The notes below the pieces were generated by a model. It was not told the origin of the DNA. It ran no database searches and saw nothing but the letters and a program-made list of their open reading frames with translations. Both the position numbers and the translations under genes were made by a program. Below are positions 1 to 6,631 of a stretch of 8,147 bases of DNA, piece by piece. Positions within the stretch are counted from its first letter, which is position 1, and the number at the start of each line of letters is the position of its first letter. Origin of the DNA: Methylobacter sp. (GTDB lineage: Bacteria; Pseudomonadota; Gammaproteobacteria; Methylococcales; Methylomonadaceae); assembly GCA_003158415.1 (NCBI GenBank), contig PMJA01000269.1:1-8147 (forward strand). The letters are read 5' to 3'.

Positions 1-206
1 GGCATCTGACAACCCTTAACAATACCAGTCGCGTTTATCCGGGCGAAGCACTGGTCACCGTTGACGGAAAACAAGGAAAAGTCATGGTCGATCAAATTAT
101 GGCCGCCGACAAAATCCGTCTAAAAACACAATTGGGTACTTTATCTAAGTCTGATATGCTGGACGTAGAGCAGGCTATTCTGGTCCACTTTGGGATGCCA
201 AAATAA
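1..206 (+). CDS. PemK/MazF-family toxin (mRNA interferase), C-terminal fragment
   Basis: This is the 3' end of a gene cut by the window edge. Reading from base 3 gives 67 residues and a TAA stop at 204-206. The visible part matches the C-terminal half of PemK/MazF toxins: a strand starting HLTTLNNTSRVYPGEALV, the segment GKVMVDQIMAADKIRL, which corresponds to the family's '(V)MVDQI...' strand, then LGTLSKSDMLDVEQAI, the usual 'iG.Ls...l..v..al' closing helix. Family members are sequence-specific endoribonucleases that cleave mRNA, and a small antitoxin gene normally lies directly upstream. Here that gene, and the toxin's own N-terminal half with its catalytic residues, lie outside the window, so activity cannot be judged. 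The next gene starts 414 bases downstream and is not part of the same operon by spacing. The family call rests on the pattern of a short fragment. I give no symbol because PemK, MazF and ChpB types cannot be separated here. Confidence 0.8.
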   Translation, partial: HLTTLNNTSRVYPGEALVTVDGKQGKVMVDQIMAADKIRLKTQLGTLSKSDMLDVEQAILVHFGMPK

Positions 207-620
207 CCCACTTACGGATTTATTTTTCATTGAAATAGCATGGTTATTATCACTACTACGTCGGACGGAGCACAAGTCCCGTCCGAAACGTTTTGCGTTG
301 GTTATTCAGTACTGCTGTGTAGGACATTGTTAAAACGTTAGGAGCGGGGTTATAAACCCGTCCCGCTCAGATCACTTCGGAGTTGAATCCACTCATTAAT
401 TATGATATTTTTAAACCCCATAAAAAACTAACAGCAATCATTATGACCAGTGTCAATACCCTTACTATCTAAAGGCCGGCAAGGTTCAAGTAAAAGTTAA
501 GTTTGATGTAAATGTTACTACCTGATTTTCTTGGCTATGGATATTTTCGCTTTCTAGCCCAATCCGCTAAACATATTATAAAAATGGTTTTTATTCTATA
601 AATTTAAACTTATTCAAATA
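207..620. other. AT-rich intergenic spacer between the MazF-type toxin and the Bin-like toxin
   Basis: I see no gene in these 414 bases. The left third carries the inverted pair of REP-like hairpins listed separately. The right part, from about 385 on, is strongly AT-rich and should hold the promoter of the toxin gene at 621. Candidate -10 hexamers are TATTAT at 574-579 and TATAAA at 597-602, but neither has a convincing -35 box at normal spacing, so I do not call a promoter. No hairpin with a T-run follows the stop at 206. Confidence 0.6.
261..368. repeat. Inverted pair of REP-like palindromes (REPIN/BIME-like)
   Basis: Two hairpins face away from each other. The left stem is TCGGACGG at 261-268 with CCGTCCGA at 279-286. 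The right stem is GAGCGGG at 342-348 with CCCGCTC at 362-368, with an inner GGTT/AACC pairing. Each is bordered on its inner side by the same octamer in opposite orientation: AACGTTTT at 287-294 and AAAACGTT at 332-339. When the left unit is read on the minus strand, both units run AAAACGTT, then GGA, CGGG, a central T-rich part and CCGTCC. They are therefore two diverged copies of one repeat in head-to-head orientation with a 37-base spacer. This is the arrangement of REPINs, which in other bacteria are moved by RAYT transposases. No RAYT gene is present in the window. Confidence 0.65.
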
Positions 621-1808
621 ATGGACGAACAAATGAAGGCAAATAAATTACAAAATTACAAGAAAGTTAAATGGGAATGCTATGGTCAAAACCTGTTTCT
701 AGCTGGTCAACCAAACAAATCTGCATGTTTTCTATCTAGCGATACACGTAACCCACCCAGCAATCAGGTTTCCCAGCATTGGTATTGCTATAAACTCGAA
801 AATGCCGATGATATCTACATGTTCATAAATCTGGCGGATGAATCCGGCTCGGTTTTTCTGAACGGTCAGACTGCAAATGGATTAACCAACCTAGACTATG
901 ACGCGGGTGCGTCTGGGCAAAGATGGAAGGTTATAAAAACGGACCAAACTATAGAAGATCCCAACAAACCCGGCGAATTTTTGTCGTTGTACAATTTGTA
1001 TTGCCTGGGCAATGTATCGGGTGCTAATTATTTGGACGGCCACTGGGGAACAAATGACAAACATTTTGACTGGGTTACCCTGTCGAACACTACCTCTTTG
1101 GCAACAAACTCTGGTACTTATTGGGTTCTGCACGCTAAAGACGAAGATGAAATCAACTTGCCGCCGCCTCAAGCTCAACCGTATACGCTAGTACAGCCTC
1201 AAGACCCCAATTTTACCGGCACTAAGAATTCCCCATATTCAGACCCTGTTCTGGTTGGAGTAGTGACAGTTCCCTTTCCGTTTATCAAGGATAGCAACTA
1301 TCCAACCAGAAGCCAGCAAGCCCAATTTTGCCCGTTATATTACGTTTCGCATAAGGAGTGTTTTTACCAGGTGCAAAGCAAATACTTTGCCGAACAAGTT
1401 TCATACGATTTAAGCTATGCGGCGGGCACAACAGAAGCGTATGACAGAAATCTGAGCGTATCCCTGGGATTTTCAGTGACTGGAAGCGCAACCTCAAACT
1501 GGGGGATTTCACCGGAAAATAACGGGTCGGAATCAATCAGCGCAACACTTACCGCAAATCTGGCGGTGACCCTGGATCATTCGACCACCACTTTTGTCAA
1601 TATCAATACGGAAAAAAGCTATACTGTCTCGGCTGGAAAACTTGCTGTGTTCTGGGTTTACTATGATTTTCTGGAACTTTTCAGATACCATCAATGGGAT
1701 CAGATTACGGCTCAGCCCGTAGCGGATTGGAATCCCAGCCAGTCTGTGGCGTTTGAATCCACCGGTATTATAAACAAGGCAGATAGATCTTATATGGTGG
1801 AATACTAA
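621..1808 (+). CDS. Bin/Cry35-like (Toxin_10, Tpp) pore-forming toxin
   Basis: The 395-residue product resembles the Toxin_10 family (BinA, BinB, Cry35, Cry49), whose members are usually about 370-450 residues and insecticidal in Bacillus-type bacteria. Residues about 18-172 show three trefoil repeats, each opening with a similar turn (FLAGQ 26-30, FLNGQ 79-83, YLDGH 137-141) and closing near a Trp (W54, W102, W168), as in carbohydrate-binding ricin-B folds. After a Pro-rich linker (180-190), residues about 207-360 follow the Cry35 pattern: DPVLVGVVTVPFPFIKD, then PLYYV at 238-242, LGFSVTG at 282-288 in a Ser/Thr-rich alternating stretch suited to an aerolysin-type hairpin, and LELFRYHQW at 351-359. 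There is no signal peptide and no lipobox. The start is uncertain: Met5 (633) has GGA seven bases upstream, whereas Met1 has no Shine-Dalgarno. No partner toxin gene is visible, although many relatives act in pairs. The fold call is from recalled sequence patterns; the target is unknown. Confidence 0.75.
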   Translation: MDEQMKANKLQNYKKVKWECYGQNLFLAGQPNKSACFLSSDTRNPPSNQVSQHWYCYKLENADDIYMFINLADESGSVFLNGQTANGLTNLDYDAGASGQRWKVIKTDQTIEDPNKPGEFLSLYNLYCLGNVSGANYLDGHWGTNDKHFDWVTLSNTTSLATNSGTYWVLHAKDEDEINLPPPQAQPYTLVQPQDPNFTGTKNSPYSDPVLVGVVTVPFPFIKDSNYPTRSQQAQFCPLYYVSHKECFYQVQSKYFAEQVSYDLSYAAGTTEAYDRNLSVSLGFSVTGSATSNWGISPENNGSESISATLTANLAVTLDHSTTTFVNINTEKSYTVSAGKLAVFWVYYDFLELFRYHQWDQITAQPVADWNPSQSVAFESTGIINKADRSYMVEY

Positions 1809-1860
1809 CGTTACGCCGTTTCAATAATAGACAGCTAAGCGCTGATGTTCGATCTATGAC

Positions 1861-1931
1861 AGGATGCGCTGAGGAACGAAGCGCATCGTTCGTGTTACTC
1901 GATTGATGCAGCTCCTTCGTCGACACATCCT
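1861..1931. repeat. Palindromic repeat with nested hairpin
   Basis: A perfect 8-base stem, GATGCGCT at 1863-1870 with AGCGCATC at 1880-1887, encloses the loop GAGGAACGA. The right end of the element, read on the minus strand from 1931, begins AGGATGTGTCGACGAAGGAG. The left end at 1861 begins AGGATGCGCTGAGGAACGAA. The two ends are therefore imperfect inverted copies (AGGATG at 1861-1866, CATCCT at 1926-1931). This suggests a 71-base dispersed palindromic element rather than a simple terminator, since no T-run follows the stem. Confidence 0.55.
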
Positions 1932-2157
1932 AAGTAATCGGGTGTAATTTTTTTGCAAGCCAGACTTTATGAACATTTGATAGAGCGTTTATAAAATGCC
2001 TGATAATTTTTACGTCACTACTTATGTCTCTGGGTGTACATCGTTCCCAGATTCCAGCGCTCATCGTTAGATACAAGTATCCAAGTAACCCGTCATGTCC
2101 GGTGGGAAGCGGGTGTCCCGTGCCATGGATGATAGTCTCAAATACGTCCATGTACTC

Positions 2158-2246
2158 TGGATTCCGGCACAAATCTGCTGGGAGCGGATTTACATTGACC
2201 CGAAGGGTGTCAGGCAGGATAGCCTGACGTGAATCCATATCGGAAT
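2158..2246. repeat. Three-hairpin folded repeat, sister copy of the element inside hrpA
   Basis: The core at 2171-2228 has three hairpins in a row. Stem 1 is AAATCTGC (2171-2178) with GCGGATTT (2184-2191), one pair being a G-T wobble, and loop TGGGA. Stem 2 is ACCC-GAA-GGGT (2198-2208). Stem 3 is GTCAGGC (2209-2215) with GCCTGAC (2222-2228) and loop AGGATA. The core is enclosed by TGGATTC (2158-2164) with GAATCCA (2231-2237) and by ATTCCG (2161-2166) with CGGAAT (2241-2246); these two outer pairings overlap and are alternatives. The same order of hairpins and nearly the same loops occur at 3216-3280 inside hrpA. No protein is needed to explain this segment. Whether it acts as DNA or RNA is unknown. 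Confidence 0.65.
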
Positions 2247-2352
2247 GACGGGCTTTGAGACACTTGTGTATAACGACGAGTGCTCCTGCTTGGGAAATTG
2301 CGTAATGGACACAACTATTTAACAAGCCCCGCATTTTTAATCACACCTCTCT

Positions 2353-2390
2353 TTTACTGCATGCTACTCATGCAAGGTATAATGCCCTCA
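2353..2390 (+). promoter_or_regulatory. hrpA promoter with a dyad between -35 and -10
   Basis: A perfect -10 hexamer TATAAT lies at 2378-2383, followed by a likely start near 2389-2391, about 20 bases before the hrpA ATG. The best -35 is TTTACT at 2353-2358 (four of six consensus bases, 19-base spacer), so the -35 is weak. The spacer carries the perfect inverted repeat TGCATG (2358-2363) and CATGCA (2369-2374). Its position between the promoter boxes would suit a repressor or an activator that repositions polymerase, but no regulator is known to me for this site. Confidence 0.6.
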
Positions 2391-2409
2391 TTTTATTCGC
2401 CTTAGCCGC

Positions 2410-5400
2410 ATGACAGCTTCCGATTCAGTTAAACAACTCACCCAACAATTGCAGCTGTGTCTTAACCAGGACAGGCCGGGGCTTAAGCGCCAAGTAGATC
2501 GACTGCGTAGCGAGGCGCAAAAGGGTAAGAACCCGCTGGAGCTGTTTAATGCTTTAGCTGCTCGTATTGAGCGATCTGTCGCAACCAGAAACAAACGTCT
2601 GACCAGTATTCCGCCGTTGAATTTCCCGGATTTGCCGGTTACCGGTAAAAAAGACGACATCGCCCAGCTGATACAGGACAATCAGGTGGTGATCGTCTGC
2701 GGCGAAACCGGCTCGGGTAAGACCACGCAGTTACCGAAGATTTGCTTGTCTATCGGTCGCGGGGCGGCGGGTTTTATTGGTCATACCCAGCCCCGGCGGA
2801 TTGCCGCGCGGACTGTGGCTGACCGTATCGCCGAAGAACTCGGCGAGGCAATAGGCAAGTCGGTCGGTTACAAGATTCGTTTTAATGATAAAACCCACGC
2901 TGAATCGTTAGTTAAATTAATGACTGACGGTATTTTGCTGGCGGAATCGCAAAATGACCCTTATTTAAGTCAATACGACACCATCATTATTGATGAGGCG
3001 CATGAACGCAGTTTAAATATCGATTTTCTGATCGGTTACATGAAGTGGCTGCTGCCTAAGCGCCCGGATTTAAAGCTGATTATTACCTCGGCGACTATCG
3101 ATACCCAGCGTTTTTCCACCCATTTTAACAATGCGCCGATTATCGAAGTGTCGGGGCGGACGTATCCGGTGGAAATGCGTTACCGTCCCATTGAGCAGCG
3201 TGAAGACGAAGATGACCAATCCGCCAGGAGCGGATTGGCACGCAATGCGCCCGAAGGGGCAAGGGCAGGGACAGCCCTTGATGAAACCAGCGACGATCTG
3301 CAAAACGCGATACTGGATGCCGTGGATGAACTGTACAGGGACTTGCGCGGTGATATATTGATATTCTTAAGCGGCGAACGGGAAATCCGGGAAACTACCG
3401 ATTCTTTAAAAAAACACCATCCCACCCAATATGAAATCCTGTCGCTGTATTCCAAGCTCAGCGTCAGTGAGCAGGAGCGCGTGTTCAAGCCCAAGGGCGG
3501 CAAGCTGCGCATTGTGCTGGCGACCAATGTCGCGGAAACGTCGTTAACGGTGCCGGGCATCCGTTGTGTGATCGATACCGGTCATGCGCGCATCAGTCGT
3601 TACAGCCATCGCAGTAAAATCCAGCGCTTGCCGATAGAGCGTATCTCGCAATCTTCAGCCAATCAAAGGGCAGGGCGTTGCGGCCGGGTTGCCGACGGTA
3701 TATGTATCCGGCTGTACTCGCCGGAAGATTATTTAGCCAGACCGGAATTTACCGAGCCGGAAATTATGCGCACCAATTTGTCTGCGGTTATTTTGCAGAT
3801 GACGGCGTTAAACTTAGGTGATATTGAAGACTTCCCGTTTTTAGAGCCGCCCGAAGACAAGATGATACGGGACGGCAAAAACGTGCTGCATGAAGTCAAT
3901 GCCCTGGATAAGTCCGGGAAATTGACGGAAACAGGCAGGCAGCTGGCCAAGTTCCCTACCGACCCGAAACTGGCGCGTATGCTGATTGCGGCCGCGCATG
4001 AGCATTGCCTGACCGAAGTCGCCATTATCGTCTCGGCGTTAAGCGTACAAGACCCGCGCGAAAAGCCCGCCGATAAGATGCAGCAAGCCGATGCCAAGCA
4101 TATTGCCTTTCGTCATCCCGAATCCGATTTTTTAACGCTGCTGAATATCTGGAATACCTTTGAGGCCCAGAAAAAACATTTATCCAACAGCAAGCTGCGT
4201 AAATATTGCTCTGATAATTTTTTATCTTATATAAGAATGCGCGAGTGGTTCGACATCCACGCCCAGATTATGCAGGTAGTCAAAGGTGACTTGAAAATGC
4301 ACCCGAACACCGATGAAGCTGGTTATGAGAAAGTGCATAGGGCTTTGTTAACTGGCATGTTGTCAAGCATCGGTTTTCGGCATGATCCTTACGAATATTT
4401 GGGCGCGCGCGGCTTGAAATTCTTTATTTTTCCAGGTTCCGGCCTGCATAAAATAAAGCCCAAGTGGATCATGGCGGCAGAACAGGTGGAAACCAGCAAG
4501 GTTTATGCGCGCACGGTCGCACGGATAGAACCCGAATGGATAGAGCAATGCGCCGGGCATTTGGTTAAGCATAATTATTATGACCCGCATTGGGAAAAGA
4601 AAACTGGGCGCAGTGCGGTTTATGCTCGCACTCTATTATATGGCTTGACGTTGCAGGCCGGGCGTAAGATTCCTTACGAACATGTAGACCCGAAAGCCGC
4701 CAGGGAGATTTTTATACGTTCGGCGCTGGTCGATCATGATTACCACAGTAACGCGCCTTTTTACGTCGCGAATCAACAGCTGCTGGAAGAAGTGGGCATC
4801 ATCCAGCATAAGGGCCGACGGGTGGATCTGGTTGAAGATGAGCAATGGCTTTATCAATTCTACGATAACAAGCTGCCGCCCGAAATCGTCAGCGGCATTA
4901 CTTTGGACACCTGGCGTAAGACAGTGGAACGGGCCGATCCCAAAATACTGTTTTTAACCAAGGAGGATTTAACGCGGGAACAGGAGGAAAACTATGTCAA
5001 TGAATGGGATTTTCCTGATACGTTCCCACGCGGGAGCATGGGCGCGAGAAACAATTTAATCATTCCGCTGCAATACCGCTTTGAACCGGGGCACGACGAG
5101 GACGGCGTAACGGCTGTTATCCCGGTGCACCAATTAAACCAGGTCTCGCAAACCGCTTTTGAGTGGCTGGTGCCTGGTTTGTTGGAAGAAAAATGTGTGG
5201 CATTGATTAAATCTTTGCCTAAGCAAATCAGGAAACATTTTGTGCCGGTGCCGCAAACCGTCAAGCAGTGCCTGGAAATTGAACCCGACTTTAAAGGCGC
5301 GTTGCAGGAATGGCTGGGCAACCGGCTGCGTAAATTGACCGGGGAGGCGATACCCTTGAATGCCTGGAGTCTGGAGGGTTTGCCGGAGCACTTGAAAATG

Positions 5401-6411
5401 AATTTCAGAGTGATAGATGAGCAGGGCAAGTTGTTGGATTACGGCAGGGATTTAAAAAAATTGCAGCTTAAATATGCCGTCAAAGCCGAGGACAGCTTCG
5501 ATCAAATCGCCGCCGATGAGCTGAATTATACCGGCTGTATTCAGTGGGCGTTCGATGACTTGCCGGATACCTACCGGTTTATCCAGAACGGGCAAACCCT
5601 GGTCGGTTTTCCGGCCATCATAGATGAAGGCGATGCCGTCGGCGTACGTATTTTTGACACCGAGCAGAAGGCCGCATTACAGCATCAGGCGGGGTTAATG
5701 CGGTTGTTTCAGTTGCAATTACGCAAAGAATGCACTTATCTGATCAAAAACATGCCGCAGTCGGCCGCTGCTGAACTCAGTTATAATCGTTTGCCGAAAC
5801 ATCCGCTTATAGCGATGCCCGTCGGCGAAAATCTGGCAACGAGTGCATCGTATAAAGACGATATGTTGTATTTAATCCTGTACAGCGTATTTATCGAGAG
5901 CAGAACCCTGCGCACCCAGCAGGCGTTTGAACAAAGTTTGCAGCAACACAAGCCTGAGTTGATAGCTGTGGCGAATGAGGCCGGGAAAATAGCGCTAGAG
6001 ATCATGGAGCTTTACGGCGCTATCAAAAAAGGCATAGAGCGCACGTTAAAGGCCAATGACCCCTTGGCAAAAGATATAAATGAGCAGCTGGATTTGCTGA
6101 TTTATGCGGGTTTTATACGCAATACGCCTTACCAGCCGCTTAAAGCCATCCCGCGTTATCTCAAAGCCATACAGTACCGCCTGGATAAATTCGACAATAA
6201 TTCGCAAAAAACCCAGGAAGTTAGCCGTTATGCGATACGTTTTTGGAAAGATGTAGAAAAAAAGGCAAAAAAAGATCGGGTGATTCCCGAACAGGATCCG
6301 TTCCGCTGGGCAATCGAAGAACTTAGGGTCTCGTTGTTTGCCCAGCAACTTAAAACCGCTTATCCGGTTTCTGCAAAACGCATGGATAAAGCCTGGGATG
6401 AGCGAGGCTAG
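2410..6411 (+). CDS. hrpA: ATP-dependent RNA helicase HrpA (DEAH box)
   Basis: The 1333-residue product aligns with E. coli HrpA (1300 residues) from end to end. Visible motifs are Walker A GETGSGKTT 98-106, TQPRR 126-130, DEAH 195-198, SAT 227-229, ILIFLSGERE 316-325, ATNVAETSLT 371-380 and QRAGRCGR 419-426. The long C-terminal part, unique to bacterial HrpA, is complete and ends with the conserved WAIEELRVSLFAQQL segment. HrpA is a cytoplasmic ATP-driven 3'-5' RNA helicase; in E. coli it has been linked to fimbrial mRNA processing and to the rescue of stalled or collided ribosomes. The gene appears monocistronic. The start is set by the fit with E. coli, but the leader has almost no Shine-Dalgarno and only about 20 bases of 5' UTR. 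The oddity is an insertion of about 23 residues (269-291), encoded by a palindromic repeat and lying between RecA lobes 1 and 2. All catalytic motifs remain intact, so an active enzyme is expected. Confidence 0.97.
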   Translation: MTASDSVKQLTQQLQLCLNQDRPGLKRQVDRLRSEAQKGKNPLELFNALAARIERSVATRNKRLTSIPPLNFPDLPVTGKKDDIAQLIQDNQVVIVCGETGSGKTTQLPKICLSIGRGAAGFIGHTQPRRIAARTVADRIAEELGEAIGKSVGYKIRFNDKTHAESLVKLMTDGILLAESQNDPYLSQYDTIIIDEAHERSLNIDFLIGYMKWLLPKRPDLKLIITSATIDTQRFSTHFNNAPIIEVSGRTYPVEMRYRPIEQREDEDDQSARSGLARNAPEGARAGTALDETSDDLQNAILDAVDELYRDLRGDILIFLSGEREIRETTDSLKKHHPTQYEILSLYSKLSVSEQERVFKPKGGKLRIVLATNVAETSLTVPGIRCVIDTGHARISRYSHRSKIQRLPIERISQSSANQRAGRCGRVADGICIRLYSPEDYLARPEFTEPEIMRTNLSAVILQMTALNLGDIEDFPFLEPPEDKMIRDGKNVLHEVNALDKSGKLTETGRQLAKFPTDPKLARMLIAAAHEHCLTEVAIIVSALSVQDPREKPADKMQQADAKHIAFRHPESDFLTLLNIWNTFEAQKKHLSNSKLRKYCSDNFLSYIRMREWFDIHAQIMQVVKGDLKMHPNTDEAGYEKVHRALLTGMLSSIGFRHDPYEYLGARGLKFFIFPGSGLHKIKPKWIMAAEQVETSKVYARTVARIEPEWIEQCAGHLVKHNYYDPHWEKKTGRSAVYARTLLYGLTLQAGRKIPYEHVDPKAAREIFIRSALVDHDYHSNAPFYVANQQLLEEVGIIQHKGRRVDLVEDEQWLYQFYDNKLPPEIVSGITLDTWRKTVERADPKILFLTKEDLTREQEENYVNEWDFPDTFPRGSMGARNNLIIPLQYRFEPGHDEDGVTAVIPVHQLNQVSQTAFEWLVPGLLEEKCVALIKSLPKQIRKHFVPVPQTVKQCLEIEPDFKGALQEWLGNRLRKLTGEAIPLNAWSLEGLPEHLKMNFRVIDEQGKLLDYGRDLKKLQLKYAVKAEDSFDQIAADELNYTGCIQWAFDDLPDTYRFIQNGQTLVGFPAIIDEGDAVGVRIFDTEQKAALQHQAGLMRLFQLQLRKECTYLIKNMPQSAAAELSYNRLPKHPLIAMPVGENLATSASYKDDMLYLILYSVFIESRTLRTQQAFEQSLQQHKPELIAVANEAGKIALEIMELYGAIKKGIERTLKANDPLAKDINEQLDLLIYAGFIRNTPYQPLKAIPRYLKAIQYRLDKFDNNSQKTQEVSRYAIRFWKDVEKKAKKDRVIPEQDPFRWAIEELRVSLFAQQLKTAYPVSAKRMDKAWDERG
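3216..3284 (+). mobile_element. In-frame palindromic element inside hrpA
   Basis: This 69-base stretch encodes residues 269-291 of HrpA and is missing from E. coli HrpA, where the linker from RYRPI to DAVDEL is about 25 residues shorter. It contains three hairpins: CCAATCCGC (3216-3224) with GCGGATTGG (3230-3238) and loop CAGGA; GCCC-GAAG-GGGC (3249-3260); and CAAGGGC (3260-3266) with GCCCTTG (3274-3280) and loop AGGGACA. GATGA occurs directly before it (3211-3215) and at its end (3280-3284), a possible target duplication. That match could also be chance in this Asp/Glu-rich stretch. With one GATGA copy the unit is 69 bases, exactly 23 codons, and it brings no stop codon in this frame. The encoded peptide is rich in Ala, Arg and Gly, unlike the acidic linker around it. 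The hairpins match the repeat at 2171-2228. Confidence 0.75.
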
Positions 6412-6471
6412 AATGGTTTGTGCACAGAAAAAATCAATGACTTAGAACGGCTTGCATTGCGGTGCTACAGT

Positions 6472-6492
6472 CGGGTTTAATGGCGGGTTTAA
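6472..6492. repeat. Tandem CGGGTTTAA direct repeat
   Basis: The nonamer CGGGTTTAA occurs at 6472-6480 and again at 6484-6492, a period of 12 bases. It lies about 60 bases after the hrpA stop, next to the AT-rich stretch. Spaced direct repeats of this size can be protein-binding sites, but no binding protein is suggested by the sequence. Confidence 0.4.
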
Positions 6493-6608
6493 ATTTATAA
6501 GTTATTGATAGTTATATGAACTATTCGGTTGTCGTGTTTTTGTACGATTTAACAAAACTGTAATAAAAACCGCAGTTAAGCATCCGATGTAACAGTTAAC
6601 GCACAGAG

Positions 6609-6631
6609 TTATCCACAGGACTTGTGTATAA
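6609..6631. promoter_or_regulatory. Two facing consensus DnaA boxes, overlapping a -10-like TATAAT
   Basis: TTATCCACA at 6609-6617 and TGTGTATAA at 6623-6631 (TTATACACA on the minus strand) both match the DnaA box consensus TTATNCACA exactly. They face each other across the five bases GGACT. The right box overlaps TATAAT at 6627-6632, which could be a -10 element, although no good -35 stands 16-18 bases upstream. DnaA bound here could regulate transcription toward the EF-G paralogue. The matches are visible in the sequence; the function is inferred. Confidence 0.5.

Larger units (their letters stand above)
1809..2409. other. Repeat-rich intergenic spacer upstream of hrpA
   Basis: These 601 bases hold no gene that I can support. 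They contain a palindromic element (1861-1931), a mosaic of short inverted repeats from about 2088 to 2250, and the hrpA promoter at the right end. In the mosaic are CGGG-TGT-CCCG at 2110-2120, CATGGA/TCCATG at 2124-2129 and 2147-2152, and the folded repeat at 2171-2228. Longer open frames on both strands between 1930 and 2334 are translations of these repeats; they have no Shine-Dalgarno site and no recognisable domain. No clear terminator follows the toxin stop at 1808. Confidence 0.6.

Noticed and set aside
1285..1536. Minus-strand open frame inside the toxin gene
   Set aside because: No domain or ribosome site; the plus-strand toxin frame explains the stretch fully.
1930..2334. 134-codon open frame on the minus strand and a 67-codon frame on the plus strand in the same stretch
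   Set aside because: The translation runs through the palindromic repeats (a typical SRQAILPD-type repeat translation), has no recognisable domain and no ribosome site, and is best explained as repeat DNA.
3131..3560. Open frames overlapping hrpA on both strands around the inserted element
   Set aside because: They lie inside the well-supported hrpA frame; the inserted repeat happens to be open in several frames.
4992..5429. 145-codon minus-strand frame inside hrpA
   Set aside because: Antisense shadow of conserved HrpA coding sequence, with no domain signal.
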